A stretch of 64,000 nt of DNA from Salvator merianae (lineage: Eukaryota; Chordata; Lepidosauria; Squamata; Teiidae): NCBI GenBank assembly GCA_003586115.2, contig QVOM02000001.1, positions 18,789,289 through 18,853,288 of the forward strand. Reading direction: 5' to 3'. Below the pieces are notes generated by a model. It saw only the letters and a program-made list of their open reading frames with translations, was not told the origin of the DNA and made no database searches. The translations under genes were made by a program, and so were the position numbers. Shown in pieces: positions 26,701 through 41,700 of the stretch (position 1 is the stretch's first letter; every line of letters starts with the position of its first letter).

Positions 26701-29700
26701 TGTTCTTAATTGCCCCTGCCCACCCTGAGGCTGGACGCATGGGAAGGGATATAAATGCAAATACAGCAAATAAATAAAACATGCTCTACCAAGAACTGTG
26801 TTCTTCAGCAGGATCTATGTGGAATATGGATTTTCACCAGTTTTTCCCTCAGTTATGTTATAGGTAGAACTAGAAGTCAAAAAAGCAAATATCTAAGCAT
26901 AGTTCATTCCACTTGTGGAAAGCACTTCCTGCTTTCATAAAAACATAAGAGGAACCTTTCTGGATCAGGCCATAACCCATCTGGTCCAGCATTCTGTTTC
27001 ACACAGTAGCCCACCAATTGCTTCTGGGCATTCTCAAGCAGAATAAAAGGCAAAACCTTCACCTGCTTTTGACTCCCTGCAAATGGTTTTACAGACATCC
27101 TGCCTGTCTTTCCAACCTGGAGGCAGTACCTAGGCATCCATTCTAGTAGCCATTGATACACCTGACCTCCATGAATCTGTCCAGTCCTTTCTTAAAGGTA
27201 TCTAGGCTGATGGCTGTCACCACCTCTTCCAGTAATAAATTCCATAGACTGATGACCCTCTTGGTGAAAAAATACTTCACCTTGTCGGTCCTAACTCTCC
27301 TACCCATCAGCTTCAGAGAGTGCCCCCTGGTCCTAGTGTTGTGTGGTAGAGAAAATAACTTCTCTCTGTCCACCTTATCCATACCGTGCATGATTTTATA
27401 TACTTCAGTCAGGTCTCCTCTCAAACGCCACTTTTCAAGGCTGAAGAGGCCAAGGCGTTGCAGCCTGATTTTGTAAGGAAGGTGTTCCAGCCCCTTCAAT
27501 GGTTCAATGGTTATAATATTTGGATACAACAGTAGCCTAAATAATGGAAACTAGCATTATGTATAGGTTGGCATTAAAGAAGACTGTGGTACAGAGGCTC
27601 AACTAGAATGGAATACAGTGTAAATGGGCCCAAAAGTCATGCATAGTGGGCAATGATAAACACTAAGAGTATGTTCAGACACACGATTAAAGACAGCCCT
27701 GGAGTGAATTTCAGACTCCCGGGACAAATGGGCAATTTTTAGAAAAACACATCGCATCCCAAAGTTTCCTTTCATTTGCTCCTTTTGCAGACTCAAAAGG
27801 GACAATCATGCAGTTTAGGTCAGATGGGGCAGGAGCTGCAGAGGCTCCTGAGCTAATTCAAGCCCCCTATGGGTGCTGTTCAATCGGGGTCCTGAAAAAA
27901 CGGGCTGACAGCAGCAAATGGCAGGTGAGCAAGCTGAGGAGGGAAGGGAACCCCATTACTGACCAGGAAGAGAAGCAATAATGTGGGAGAATTTTTATGC
28001 ATTTTTTTTTAAAAAAGTGTGTGATGTGGTGTTTTGTCCCTTCATCCACAGTTGAAGCAATTTCAGAAAACGAATGCCCCAAACATCCTCAGCCTAAGTA
28101 GAGCACCCACCACACCAGAGGCTCTTAGGCTCATCAGTCAGCTGTAGTTGTTACTTGTTTCCTTTTGGGTATTTGTCCCTGACAAAAAGCTGGTCATGCC
28201 CAATGGCACCTACACCCCCGCTGCTATGTAGACGATCCCTACGTTTGTTCCGAGAAAGCAGAATTCTCTTTCAGCTAATAAGCCCTGCTGAAATACTTAA
28301 TAACTATCTAAATAATACATCGGCAGAGCCATTTGAGATAAAGCAGTTCACTTCCTCAATCTGAGCCAGTATTATTTCTCTATACCTATAATCAAATTAT
28401 AAGTAATCTACAACACAGTGCTCCACTGAAGTATCTTGCATAATTGTCTGTTACTGGCAACCTCTGTGGGAAGGAAATGTGCTAGGAATCTGACATCAGA
28501 CACCAAAAGAGGGCCAATCAAAAACCCATTTATGCAAAGATAATTTCCTGGAAGGAAAAAAGACTGATTGCTACATTAGATCTTCTATAGAAACAAAAGA
28601 CCTTGGTTATCAGGAGAAGAACTGCCTCTAAAACCTAATAGCCAGGAGGTATCCAAAGGACTTCCTATCTGAGCAACCTGTGGTATGGAGGCTAATCTGT
28701 GTCTCTGGTTACTACAACTTGAAGTATACAGAATATCAAACAACATGGCCTTTAAAAAAAATGGGCTAATTTCTTCATCAGCAGCAGCATATGAAAATCC
28801 TCATCAACTCTGACTAGCCTCCTTTAGAGCAAAAAGCGGTAGTGATTTCAATTCCAAGGACCAAACCTTTTCTCAGCAATGGTTCTTCAGCGTTCTAAAG
28901 CCAACCATAGCTGACCACAACGGTATTTACTTCTGAGCAGACTTCACTGGTAATCCTTAAACCGGAAAGCAAATTAGGCAAATATATAGTTGGCCTAGTC
29001 TGTTTTTGCAAGAGAACCAAGCATTATATTCACCACCTTCTTCCACACAAGACACTCCCTCTCCTCATTCTTGACTCCCATAGTCTCTTCTCTGGCCTCC
29101 TTTATCTCTTGATCAAGGTCACTCCCTTACCATAGTCTTTTCCTAAGCTGGAAATCAGGCAGCCGTGAGTGGGGAGAGGCTGCCTATTTGCTCAGAGGAT
29201 TTCCCAGCTGCTGCTGCTGTTGCAGGCACTAGGGAGTGGGTCATATCCAAATGCCTTCAAAGGGATGGATAAAATACAGAGTGAGCTTGGATGTGGCCCC
29301 TGTGACACCACGCTAAAATACGGGCTTTGGGTCTGTTCTTTAGAACATCCTAGTGCATCTCACAAAACTGTCAATGGTGAGAAGTTACCTGTCATCATTA
29401 AAGCTGGTAAAAACTTTGCATTTTAAAACAAACACTTCCTAGCAATATTTAGCACTCACTAGCAAAGTGAACCTGCACTTTGCAGAGGCCCCAACATTTG
29501 GGAGCATCTGCAGATGATCCTGAGCACTACTAGCTGTGGACAGCTAAACTGCTGTCTGCAGCTTGACTGGACTGTTCCTGATCAGCAGCATTCACACCTG
29601 CTTCTGGGTGTGAATGCTGCAGGTCGTGGCATGGCATGGCATGGCATGGCATGGAAATAGCTGTGGCTGCGACTGCACAGTCGCACACTACATCCCCAGC

Positions 29701-32700
29701 TGCCAAGGAAGCGGTTGGACGTTTCCACAGCCACTGTTGTGGCAGGTGGGCCTGCATCTGCACTACAAGTGTTGGAATCCTAGTTCCAGGCTATTCCAGT
29801 CCTCGCAGTGTGGACAGCCACCGCACCACTGGGTCTGTTCCAGCATAGAATGATATAATTTTACCATTCTATGCTGGCAACTGTGAACAGGCCCTCAGAG
29901 ACAACAAATCCCTTGTTCCAGTTCTAGCCCTTCAACATAAGACAGGCTGCACTTTAAGCATCCCAGCTAAGAGGACATCTTCAGGTTGCAAATGAACCTA
30001 AACTAGATGGGTCAGAGCCATTCATAAAGGCTGGAAATAAGCTGAAACACTAGAAATACACCACTCACTGCTATTTATAGGCTGGTGACATTTTCAGGTG
30101 TGTCAGCATTTTACAGGATAGGCAACCAAGACAGCCAGAATTATTTTGGGAGACACTGATCAAGACAACTGGCAAATTGTTCAGTTTTCTTTGTCTCTTT
30201 CACCTTTACCAGATGAGAAATGCTTCAAAGACACCATGTGGCAACAGCAAGAGAGGAGTTTCAGCTGGACTGTAGCACTGCATCCTAGAGCATTGCAGCA
30301 ACATAACAGTTGTCTGATTAGTTGGTGGGTCACCACCAGCAATAGCCTGTGAGGCATTTTTTAAAACTAGTAAAGTGAAAGCAAAGAGATGCTACCAGAC
30401 ACTGCAATAATCATTCCCTTCCCAAAAATCTCCACACCCTTTTGACATTCCACTCTTGAAATCACATCCCCATTTCTGGACTCCAAACTGGGCAGTAATA
30501 TAAATATATGTCCCTTTAACTGAGCAGGCCACTTGCCTATCTAGCCAGTACTATCATTTTTCTAGACTGGAGACAGTTCTCCAGATCTTTGTTAAAGGGC
30601 TTCCCAATCCCACCTGCGCAACTTGGGAAAGTTGCTGGGAACTGAGGCTACATTTCCATTATGTACCAAAACTATCTTAAGTGAGGCCAGTCTCTATAAC
30701 TACCAACATAGATCAAACACCCCGAGTAAAGTGCCTTTACCAGGTAATGGAGACTTAGGTTGTCTCCAGACATAGTAAAAGCACAATTATCCTGGGACTA
30801 TACTGGGCATGCCACAAATATGGATTGCAGTCCCCGGTTATTGTTCAAAAATCCATGATATCACTATTATGGGAAATCCAGCAATGATACTGGATTTCTC
30901 ATAATATTGATTCCATCCCCAGGTTCTTAACTTGCCAGCTGGCTCTTCACATTATCATTGCTCTTCAAAAATACTCAGATGCTGGCAAGCACAGGAAAAA
31001 AACAAAGGGAACTGGACAGGCATTTGCTAACATCCTGGTATTTTTTAACAGCCACAATAATGGGAGGAGCTGGCAGACGAGATAAGAGCCCAGGATTACC
31101 CCGGGAGTGCTTCCTGCTATCTGGCAGTGGCAGTGAGAGGCAATTCCAGGATCTAAAGATCCTGCAATTTCCTCTTGCATCTAGAGGTACCCACAGTCTA
31201 AACAAAATCTTCATGCTAAGCAAATGGCATTCATTTGGATTTTCTGTCTCAACCACCACAGTATCCTAAGCAGGCTCCATTCTTCTCCCTTTCTTGATAT
31301 TTTAAGTCTCATAAATTAGTACCTGCAATATCTTCTGTCGTGTTTGCACTCATATCCAAAATAACAATTCCGTTGATAATGCAGCTTCGAAGCTCAAAGA
31401 GACTATGCAGTGAGAGGGTTGCCACATAGGGTTTACTCCAACGCTCACCTCCATCTTCCACGTCTTCTTCAAATTTTAGCCACCTGCAAGCAAAGAGCAT
31501 AGGATGTAACCTGAAGTAATCAAAACGCTGTCAAAATCACTGAGGCTGAGTGCCAGTGCATACTTTTCCAGAAGTGGCCCTACTGTGTTAAGGATTTCTA
31601 ATGTACCACTGCTTTTAAACTTCAGAAGACCCAGGGGAGATAATGACAGCCCTCTCCCAGTACCTGAAAGGATGGCACAGAATTGAAGGTGATTATCTAC
31701 CATCCCAGAAAGTTATAAGGAGCTTGGCAACAACACAAGTTTGTGATGAATATCAGGTGGAGGAATCCTTCAACAGTTCAACAGAGTGGTCTCTTCCTTG
31801 CCAGATAGGTTCAGGCAAAGACTGGACTGTCACCTGTTAAAGAAGCTTTGACTTGCATTTCTGCATAAAGTAGGGAATTGGATTCAATGGTCTTAATGGC
31901 CCTTCTATTGTTCCATTCTATAAAGACTAAAACCCAGTAAGAGACTGGTGGGCATATTATGCACTAAGGGAAGAATTGTATGTAATTGCTGCTTAGGTGC
32001 AAAAGCATCTCCAATAACCCTCTTTTCTCACTTCAAGCAATAATTAATTAGTGCAACGTTTATAGAGAAAACAATCAGATGGTGCTACCTGAAAGCTAGG
32101 CATATCAAATGAACAAATCCTTTTGTTTCTTCCTTTTTAAACAACCATTTGGCATAACTTGATAATATTATTGTAGATATAAAAGGGTATTTCTCTGACC
32201 ATTGGCTGGAAGTAGCTGATCCTTAAGATCAAATCAGTAGTGTCTCATCACATATACAGAACCTTAGGCTGCACCATACACATCAGAAAAGCAGCTCAAA
32301 AGTGTCTTAGAGGTGGTAGCATGTGGCAGGTAGTGTTCCTATCCCACCTCTAATCCACATTAAAGGCCAGGGTTTTATGCTGGCTTTTAAGGTGAATTAA
32401 GGCACTAGCATATAGATTTTACCACCTCTAAGTTTGAGCCACTTTATTTTATTATTGTTGTGCGCAGAGGCAGCCCAAGACCTTCTTTCCTCTCTCCCTT
32501 TATGCCTGGGAATCCAGAGGTGATAATCCACCATGCTCAGTGCAGCCAAGTTCCAGGTGGGCATTTAGCATCCTGCCTATTATTACCATCAGATCTTCTC
32601 CATTGTTTCTGCCTATTGTTAGCTGCTTCAGCAACCGCTACTGATTTTAGCACCGCACAGTCTTAAAGAAGGAAATACTGTATTGTTGAAGTCAGTGAGG

Positions 32701-35700
32701 GGAGGAAGATAAGACTTTTCTTAATCTGTTGCTAGTGAACAGCCAGCATCACCTAGAGATCATTTGCTTTCTGTATCACAGAAGAGAACTGGTGGATTGA
32801 AAGTCAGACATTATACAGCAAGTTGAGGTTCGTGGTGACACTTCAGCACTAAAAATAACCTGGCATCACTTTCCTTGATGGCAATAAAAAGTGAGTATGC
32901 AGAACAAGTGATACTCCAGTGGAACCAGGACCACTGTCTTTTAGATGCTGCTGGTTTCTCGGACAGCAAACAATGGGTTGCCAACCAAGGTTAAACACGG
33001 ATGAACAGGGCAAACAGAAAAGCTACACACAGAATCTAGGGTGGGCCTACAGAAAATCAATGCTACAACTCAAGAATCATGCAAAATAGGTTTTTGTTCA
33101 GGCAAGAGATCAAGACCCATTCAGAAGTATTTTCAAGTACAGAAACCATCAGAGGCCAGACGGAATAAAACCTGATTTTGAAGCAGTGTGGGTGAATATT
33201 CAGTGCTAAGGGACTGGTGTCCAGGCTTTAGCCTGGCAGCTGAAGAAAATGAATTGGCTGAGGGAACAAATAACCAAATTCATAAATAAAGCCCCACCTA
33301 TTGTGGATGAGTAGGTGGGAGCATGGGTTGAGAAAAACATGTGAGTTTTCCTTTCTCCATGCTTGGTGCCCAGGTGCCAGAGGGCACAATGAGGCATCTG
33401 AGGACAGATGACAAAGGGGTGAAACACAGTCCCTAGCTGCAGCTACAGTGGCAATGGAAGGGGGGAACGGAGCCTCTGTCCTGACAGAAGCCACAGCTGC
33501 CACAGTGGAGAAGCTGATAGGCAAATAGACTCTCTGCTGTGACTGAATTCCCACCTACAACTGCAGGGAAGATGGTGGGAACAGAAAGAGCTCACCATTG
33601 CAGAAGGCATGGCAGCAATAGCTAGGTAGAAATGTGCCGCCTCCTTAAGCAGAAAGCTGCAGCTGTGGTAACATCAGTGTCAAACAGTGGTCACCAGTCA
33701 AAAGTCGGGGCAGGGGCTCAAAAACACCTGTTTTAAAGGATCATTTAAATGGACAGACCACTAAAAAGAGAGGAAGCATGGGACTTGCGTATGTCAAATG
33801 AACTGCCGGCAGTGTATTTATGACATGCAACATGTAGTCTGTAGGTGGCTCACAGGAAATGAACTATTAATTCAACAATTGCCCAGAGGAGAATAAGGGT
33901 GCAATCACACAGGGCTTTACTGGAGAGCCCATTTTTAAAGGACTGCCCCATCTGTGGGAAAAAAGTAGGTCACACAGTTTAAAAAATAAGCACCTAAAAA
34001 CCTCCTACCTCACTGGTTTTCCTCATCTTCACCTTCCATGCTTGTCACTTATTGGTCACCGCTGGCCTGGGTTTCATGGCCCTGATCAGTCGGCCTGTCA
34101 TAGCACACATTTCCAGGCTGGGACTGGTTACAGGAGCCTCTGTAGTTTCCTGCCCAATTCACCTAGGCAGTGAGTAGCCTGGAGAGTGGGTCACAGTTTC
34201 TGCTGCCGCTATGCAGACAAGCAGTGACAGCAAGTCCATCCCAGAATTCATATGTATACAGGACTTGCCCCAGACTTCCAGGTCTGTAGGGGAGAGTCCT
34301 ACCCTACAACTTCAAGGCCAGGAAAATTTTTTCTCTCAGCTTCAGAGCTGGGCCAGAACAGGGTGACCTTCATGCAGGCAGCCACCAGCACAGTCTATGA
34401 AGCTCCTGGCACAATCAGCCAAGAGTTCTCCCCATAACGCATGCCAGCAGTGCACAAGCAAAAGCTGCCACAGTATCCTTACAAGAAATTAATATTGGAT
34501 GTTTTCCACATTTAAGCTATGGATCATTCCTGAACCGAGCTGTTTTGAAGTGTGAGATTTATTTCCCAGTATGGATTAGGACCACAGGATGCAAGAGGCT
34601 AGACAACAGGCAGTAGTTCTAAATATTTTACCTGTTCACATCTTTCTAGTAATTGATTTGGGTGTATAGATATGAATTTTTCAATCACCATGCTTCCCTG
34701 ACTCTTCCCATGTACAGTCACAATGCAAGCCATAGTTGTGTTTCCTCCAGCAAAAGTACAACAGGTTGCTACAGAAAGCTTTCCCTAGATGCCTTGTCAT
34801 ATATTATCTCCATAGCAGTAGCTTACATTTTATTTATATGGTGTATAGTCAGATCTGGACTACCCATAAGCTGGCTGGTTTATTTTTAAAAGTTCTTTCA
34901 TAGACTAATGTCCTCTTAAATTCTGCCATTTTCAGAGATTCAGACAACACATTCCCTGTTTTGAAGACATCCGGAGTATCTATAGCTTATAAGCTTCCAT
35001 TCTGAATAAGCTAAACTGAATTCTCCCACTGTCCTTGAGGAAAAGATATAGGAAGAGATACCATTCACGAACTTTACTTTCATCTCTTCATTTTTGCCTT
35101 GTTTCATTTGGAAAAGGAAAGGGACAGAAGCAGTAAGCAACTAGTATTTTGCATTTCCTATAGACATGTGCATAGAGCAGATTTTATGCTTTATTCTGTG
35201 CTGGAATGACATATTAAATCCTTGGAACAGTTCAAGGATGTTGTCAGAACAGCCAGGGGCTTATTCGCACTTTCCTGTAGGTAAGCATCTGGATGCTCAC
35301 CAAACAGGACCATCCTCATGGCCATGCCACCGCCACATCTGGGAGTGCTCCAGATGTTCTAGGATACTATTAGCTGTGGAGAACTAAAACATTGTCCACA
35401 GCTTGACTGGGAGCAGCTGGTATGAATGCTGTGAGTGGATGGGGTGGGGCAGCACAGCTGCAGCTGCACAGTCATGCACCACATTCTGATTGCCATGGCA
35501 ATGTCCAGCTGTGTGCCAGGTGTTGCTGCATCCACTGTCATAGTGATTGGAACTGCCATTTGCACTTTGAGTGCTGGCGGCTTGGTACAAGGCTGTTCTT
35601 ACACTTGAAGTGTGAACAGCTGCTGACCTGCTGGGTCTTTACCAGCCTAGTACAGTATTGTTATACCATACTAGACTGTTAAGTGTGAACAGGCTCCTAA

Positions 35701-38700
35701 TATTCTGTGGAACATCCAGGTAATTCTCAGCCTTCTACCCACTGGGGGTGGTGAGGGAGGCATTCCAAGAGGCTTAGATCATGTGACGTGGATGATACCC
35801 ACTGTCCTCTCACTAGTCTTCATTGCTGGTGGTGCCAGGGGCAGAGAGATCAAGTCAGGAAAGGAAGGGTTTGGAAGGTTCAGACAGGGGCAAAGAAAGA
35901 ATAGCAGACAGAGAAAAAAGGAGAAGAAGGCAGGAGGGGCAGGGGAGAGTTTTAAAAGGGCAGGAAAGAAACGGTAGGTGCCAATTGGGGCAGAGAGAAA
36001 CAGAAGGGGTGAGGAGAGCATTTTGAAGGGTGAAGGAAGGCAGTGCAAGGAGCAAAAGAAAGATATTTGAAGGAGCAGAGCAGAGAAGGGGTAGGAAGGG
36101 GTAGGAATGTCCTAAACAGCTAGGACATTCAGGGTATTCCAGCAAAACGATGCCTACTTTGGTTTCAACTATGGAACAAACCCATTGTAAACAAGGTGTT
36201 TTGTCCACTGTCCAGAAGCTCTGAATATTCCCATTTCATATCAAAATGCTCCAAACTCTGAATGTTTCGCACACTCTACTGAATGCACAACATTTCTTCT
36301 GCCAGTAGATGGCATCAGCAGGCAACAAGCTCCTACGGCAGTCAATGTGCTTTGGTTTTGTTGATCTCTTGGCAAAAAAATGTCTCCTACTCAGAATAGT
36401 CTTCCCATGTATTTTGAATGAGTCTGGAAATGCATTTAATGCACCCTTGAACTAAAAAGGTCACTAAACTCTGCTCAAAGCTGAATTTGGCAGAAGGTTA
36501 AGAATTCTGTGTTTAGCAAAAGCAAACAGTCCAGAAATTGGATTTAGGCTATGACAGACTCTATATTATGCCGGATGGGAGCTATTTAAGTATGCACATT
36601 TTCAGCACTATCCACCTAAGGCCATCTTCATCGAATTGTCAATCTGCACTTTTTCAGCACTACCCAAATAATATACCATCTTCATCAAATTGTCAGTATA
36701 TGTTTTATCTTGGTTTATCGATATTGGGCAGCATTCAGCAAAATCCCTCTTTGGTTGTGTTCACATGTAGTAAACAAACAAACAAACAAAAAAGAAGCTC
36801 AAGGCAGCAACACATGGCACTCCTCATTCCAGTTCTAATCCACCTTCTCTAGTCTAGAATGTTCTTTTGAAGGGGACAGGCAAACTGACATGAGAATTAT
36901 CCCACCTGCGAACTGTTTCTAAGCTGTCTCTAATTGGCCTCAGAGGGTTATTATTTTAAAAAATGAATGTGAACACAGCCTTCGATCCAATGCACTCTGC
37001 ATTAGAAGTGTGCACGAAGGCACTTTCCCCCTTTCGCTTCACATTCCTGCGAAACTACGGGGCTTCGTTTTTGCATAAAAAATATGTGCGAAAATGAAGC
37101 CCTTCGTCTTTGTGGCGAAGATTTTCGCCGCGACCGGAAGCAGAGAAATCAAGGCGAAGGAAAGATCCTTTGCCTTGATTTCTCTGTTTCCAATGGCGCT
37201 CGCCTCTCTCTCATTCCCCCCACCCCAGTCTGTCAGTGTGCGCGTGCGACTGATAGACTAGGGGGAATGAGAGACAGCGAGCGGGAGAGGAGGGAAATCA
37301 ATGCGAAGGGAATCCCTCCCTTCACGTTGAGTTTCCTTCCTCCTCTCCCGCTCGCTGCCTGATTCACCCTAGTCTGTCAGTGCCCGCGCTGACAGCCTAG
37401 GGGGGTGAGACAGTGATCGGAAGAGAAGAAAAATCAACGGGAAGGGAATCCCTCCCTCCTCGTTTTCTCCTCTTCCGCTCGCTGGCTGCCTGATTCACCC
37501 TACTCTGTCAGCGCGCACGCTGACAGACTAGGGGGATGAGACAGCGGCAAATTGCGAAGGTCCCGAAATGCAGCGAAAATTGAGGGACCTTCGCAATTCG
37601 AATTTCGTGATTTCTGTTGCCCTTCGCAGTCGATGCGAAGGGAATGAAATCACGAAATTCGAACGAAAATCAAACAGCACGAAGCTTCGTGCACACCCCT
37701 ACTCTGTATTGAATCCACTTCCAGGTATTTCCAGGCATACCAGAAAGTGCCAGCTGATCCTGATCTGGATCTCCTCTTAAATTTAACTCATTTCTTATCC
37801 ACAGTGAATGTATTTGTACCCAAAGCCTCGAATTGTTCCTCATTCTTGTAGGAATGAGAAACCAGTAGTAAAAGTTTCCTGACTTGGCATTACTGACTGA
37901 CACCGTCACTCATGCTGACAGGGGACAATTTCCCTGTGTGTTCAGAGCAGCTCTGAGGAATTAACCATTCTGCCAGATTCTATCAGAAACGAGACATCTG
38001 GGCAGAATTCTTTAACAGGTGCAGAAAGTATGGAAATATTCCAGACAGAATGGATTTTTTTGCACTTTCCACATAGGAATGTTCAAATCCGCACCCTCCA
38101 AGGCGGAACAGTCCCTGCGGTGTGGTGACCATCTGTACTGCAATGGATGGAACAGCCTGGAAACAGGCTTCCAGCATTCACAATGTGAATGGTGCCCACC
38201 CACCACGACAGCAGCCATGGAAACAACCAGCCACTACCATGATAACCAGGGACACAGCGCATGAGTGCACAACCGCAGCTGTGCCACAACCTGCAGCTTT
38301 TGCACCAGGAAGTAGGTGTGAATGCTGCATACCAGGAGCAGTCCAACTGCTCCTGGTACAGCTGTGGACAACAATTTAGTTGTCTTCAGCTAGTAGTGAC
38401 TGGGAGCATCTGCAGACGCTCCCAATTGCTCGGGCCTCCACAGACTACAGATGCACCTGCTAATGAGTGTGCAGACACTCACTAGCAACCAAGTGTGAAC
38501 AGGCCCAAAATCATGCAGAGGCAACTGGCCAATAAGAGTAAAGTGGGTTGTGTCTGACTGCACTCAGTAGCTTAGAGGCTAAGTCCAATCTCCCTTTCTT
38601 CATCAGAATTGGCTAATGTGTGCATCATCTGCTGAATTTAGCAAAGCCAATCTTCATGAGACTTTGGAAAGAATTACAGGCCCATCGTATTTTGCCCACC

Positions 38701-41700
38701 ATTAGCTCTACCTATTCTGGTACCACTTCCTTTTAGTTGCCTTGCCCTCCACCCCACCAGTCCCAATGAGCACCAGTCACCACTGGGAACTCGATGGATT
38801 GGTCCATTTCCCTTCTGAGACTTAACAGTAAACAAGGACAGAAATAGGTCTATGCCAAAGCATCCCTTGCAGTTCCTTGGCAACTCATGTCATAGAAGGC
38901 AAACTGTTCTTCATCAGAATTAAACACGCAGTCCAGCTAAATGGCTTTCTGTTCACATAGAAGGAAAAAGGTTGCCTAGAGTTTTTAGAGTGTTTCTGGA
39001 CTTTTCCTACAAAACCAAGATGGATGTGCAGGAAATTAGCATGCAGCCAAGCTTTTTATTACTACCTTGCTGATTCCTTCCACTCCGACTCTTCACCCTC
39101 CTTCACACAGATTTCATCCATCTCTGTGAACAGGTCATGAGGGACGTGCTCCTCATCTTCTTCCATACCAAGGATAAACTGAACCCGTTGGGAAGGAGTA
39201 TCTAACAAAATGGAGCAAAAATTAAATAAATAGACTGCAAAGAGACGAGCACTAAGGATATGCTGAATTGTCTTTGAAACATTCTGCCAGTGGCAAAAAC
39301 AAAGCAACAGTTTAAGAGAAGGGATCTGTAACTTGAGAAAGTAACATTATGAAAACACAACACAGTAAAACATAATGCTTAACGTGTGGTGCGATTTGGA
39401 TAGTGGATGTGCAAGAGACTGATCTGGTCTTGATTTCCTGCACTAGATCAAGGGCAGCATTAGAAGATACAGAGGTGCATATTGCGCCAAGCCCTGAAAA
39501 AGTGAAAGCAGTTGGGAAATTTGTTAAACGAAGTTCCAGCAAGCATTTCTTGTTACATGCTTGATGACACTATGTCTTAGCACCACATCTGACATTGCTC
39601 TGAATACATCTCCAAATTCAGACACAGCACCATCAACTGCCAGTGAGAAATGCTTGCCAGCATTTTATTTAACAAAGCCCCAACCTATTTTCACTTTTGT
39701 CGACCCCTGCACTGACTCCTTTCAACCCATGGGAGGATTACATGAAGCCCATCTTTCCTTCTCAAGACACCCCTACTACAGGGTTTACAAGATCTCCCTG
39801 CAGGCCATGATCTTATGACATCTGGCCATCTCACAGATATGATAAAAGTTGGACAAGCTTAAAGATCTACATGGTTGTTTTATCTATTTATTTCTATTTC
39901 TATCCTTCCCGATAACCAAAGGTCTCAGGACATGTTACATCAAAGCCAATGCTAAAGCCAATTTACACTAAAATAATAAATACACTAAAATAATAAATAA
40001 CAGTGCTTGAAAGGGGAGGGGAAGCTGTTTCTTTACCCAAAGGCTAGGGTAAAGAGGTGCAACTTCACCAGATGTCTGAATGCATATAGTGAAGGTGCCT
40101 GATGCACCCCAGGGAGGAAGTTATTCCACAATCTGATGCATCTCAGGCTATTCCATATTCTGGGGGCTGTCACTGAGAAGTCCCTCTCATGTATCCCCAC
40201 CCCTTTAACTACTGAGGTTGGTGACAGTCAATGGGGCCTCACTGGCAGATCATAAGCCCTGGGCAGGTTTGCATGGAAGGAAACGTTCCTTTAGGTATTT
40301 GTGGCCCAAGCCATTTAAAGCCTTACAGGTCAATGTTAGTCCCTTGAATTGGGCTCATTACCAAACTGGCAACCAGTTCTTTCAGGACTGGCATGATATG
40401 TGTGCAGTCAGCAGTTCCAACATTCTGCATCATCTGCAGCTTCTAAATCGTCTTCCAGGGCACTGGCATGTGAAACACATTACAATAGTCCAACCTGAAA
40501 GTTACCAGGTTATTGATGACTGTGGCCAAGCCATCTCTGACCAGAATGGACTGAACTTGGAGCTGATAGTAGAAACTCCTGGATACCGCCTCCACCTCAG
40601 CTTCATGTAACAGTGGAAAATCCAAAAGTATCCCACATTTCTTACCTGTCCCTTCCAGGGCAGTACAACCCCACTGAGAATGGGATGCCTCCCTACTCCA
40701 CAGACTGAACACCCTGTAACACACAGCAACTCCAACTTGTCTGACTTCAGCTTCAGTTTATTGAGTCTCTTCCAGTCCTTCACTGCCTGCAAGCATCTGT
40801 CAGGCACCTCAACCGTTTCACCTGATTCAGGTGGCACACAGAGACAGCTGGATGTCATCTGCATATTGATAGTACCTCAATCTAATATCTCCTGATGACC
40901 TCTCCCAGTGACTTAATATGGATGATAAAGAGATATAGCTATGATTTGAGGTCTTCTGGGTTAGGCCTGAGCAATGTGAATCAGCTGCTTCCAGTGCTAC
41001 TATCTTTTCCTAGAAGAATAATGTAGCATTGTACACATACCATGAGACTCTTGGTCTTCTGTAACGGTTTCCTTAACACGATCTCGCTTCCTGTGTTTCT
41101 GGCCATGTGTTCTGTGGTGTCTGTGGCCCTGTCGTACCAAAGGCATCCGCACCCCAACATAGAGAGTCCTGTGTCCTGAAATAAAAGCAGAAGTCTTTAA
41201 TGTTTTCTGCATCATACTTGATCTTAAGTCAAAAGGCCAAGAAGTGGTAATGCCTTCTGTTACTGGCACCATAGCAGCACATTTCATACTTCATCATGTT
41301 TGCCACAGATCACAACAACAAAGACGACTAACAAGGATCAGCAGATGCTGAACTACAACCTTCAATGTTCTTTGTCACTTATCTCATTGGATGGGGTTGA
41401 TGGGAATTGCTAAAATGGTATCCAGCCTAGGTTTCAGTAATATATAATGCAGGTATTTTTCACTTCTGGGATAACTTTAAGCATATGAGCCATTAATATT
41501 TGAATGAACTCTCAACAATATGTCCTGGTGATACTGAACAGCAAGTTAGACCTTCAATGGGGAGAAATGTTTTTGCAAGTTCACGTATAAAGGAAGTATG
41601 GAGGCTCCTAAACAATCTCCTCCACCGCATCCAGCTTTACCTTCAGTCAGATTTTTCTATTCCTGCCTCTCTTTTATTATCAAGGACAAGGATCAACTAT

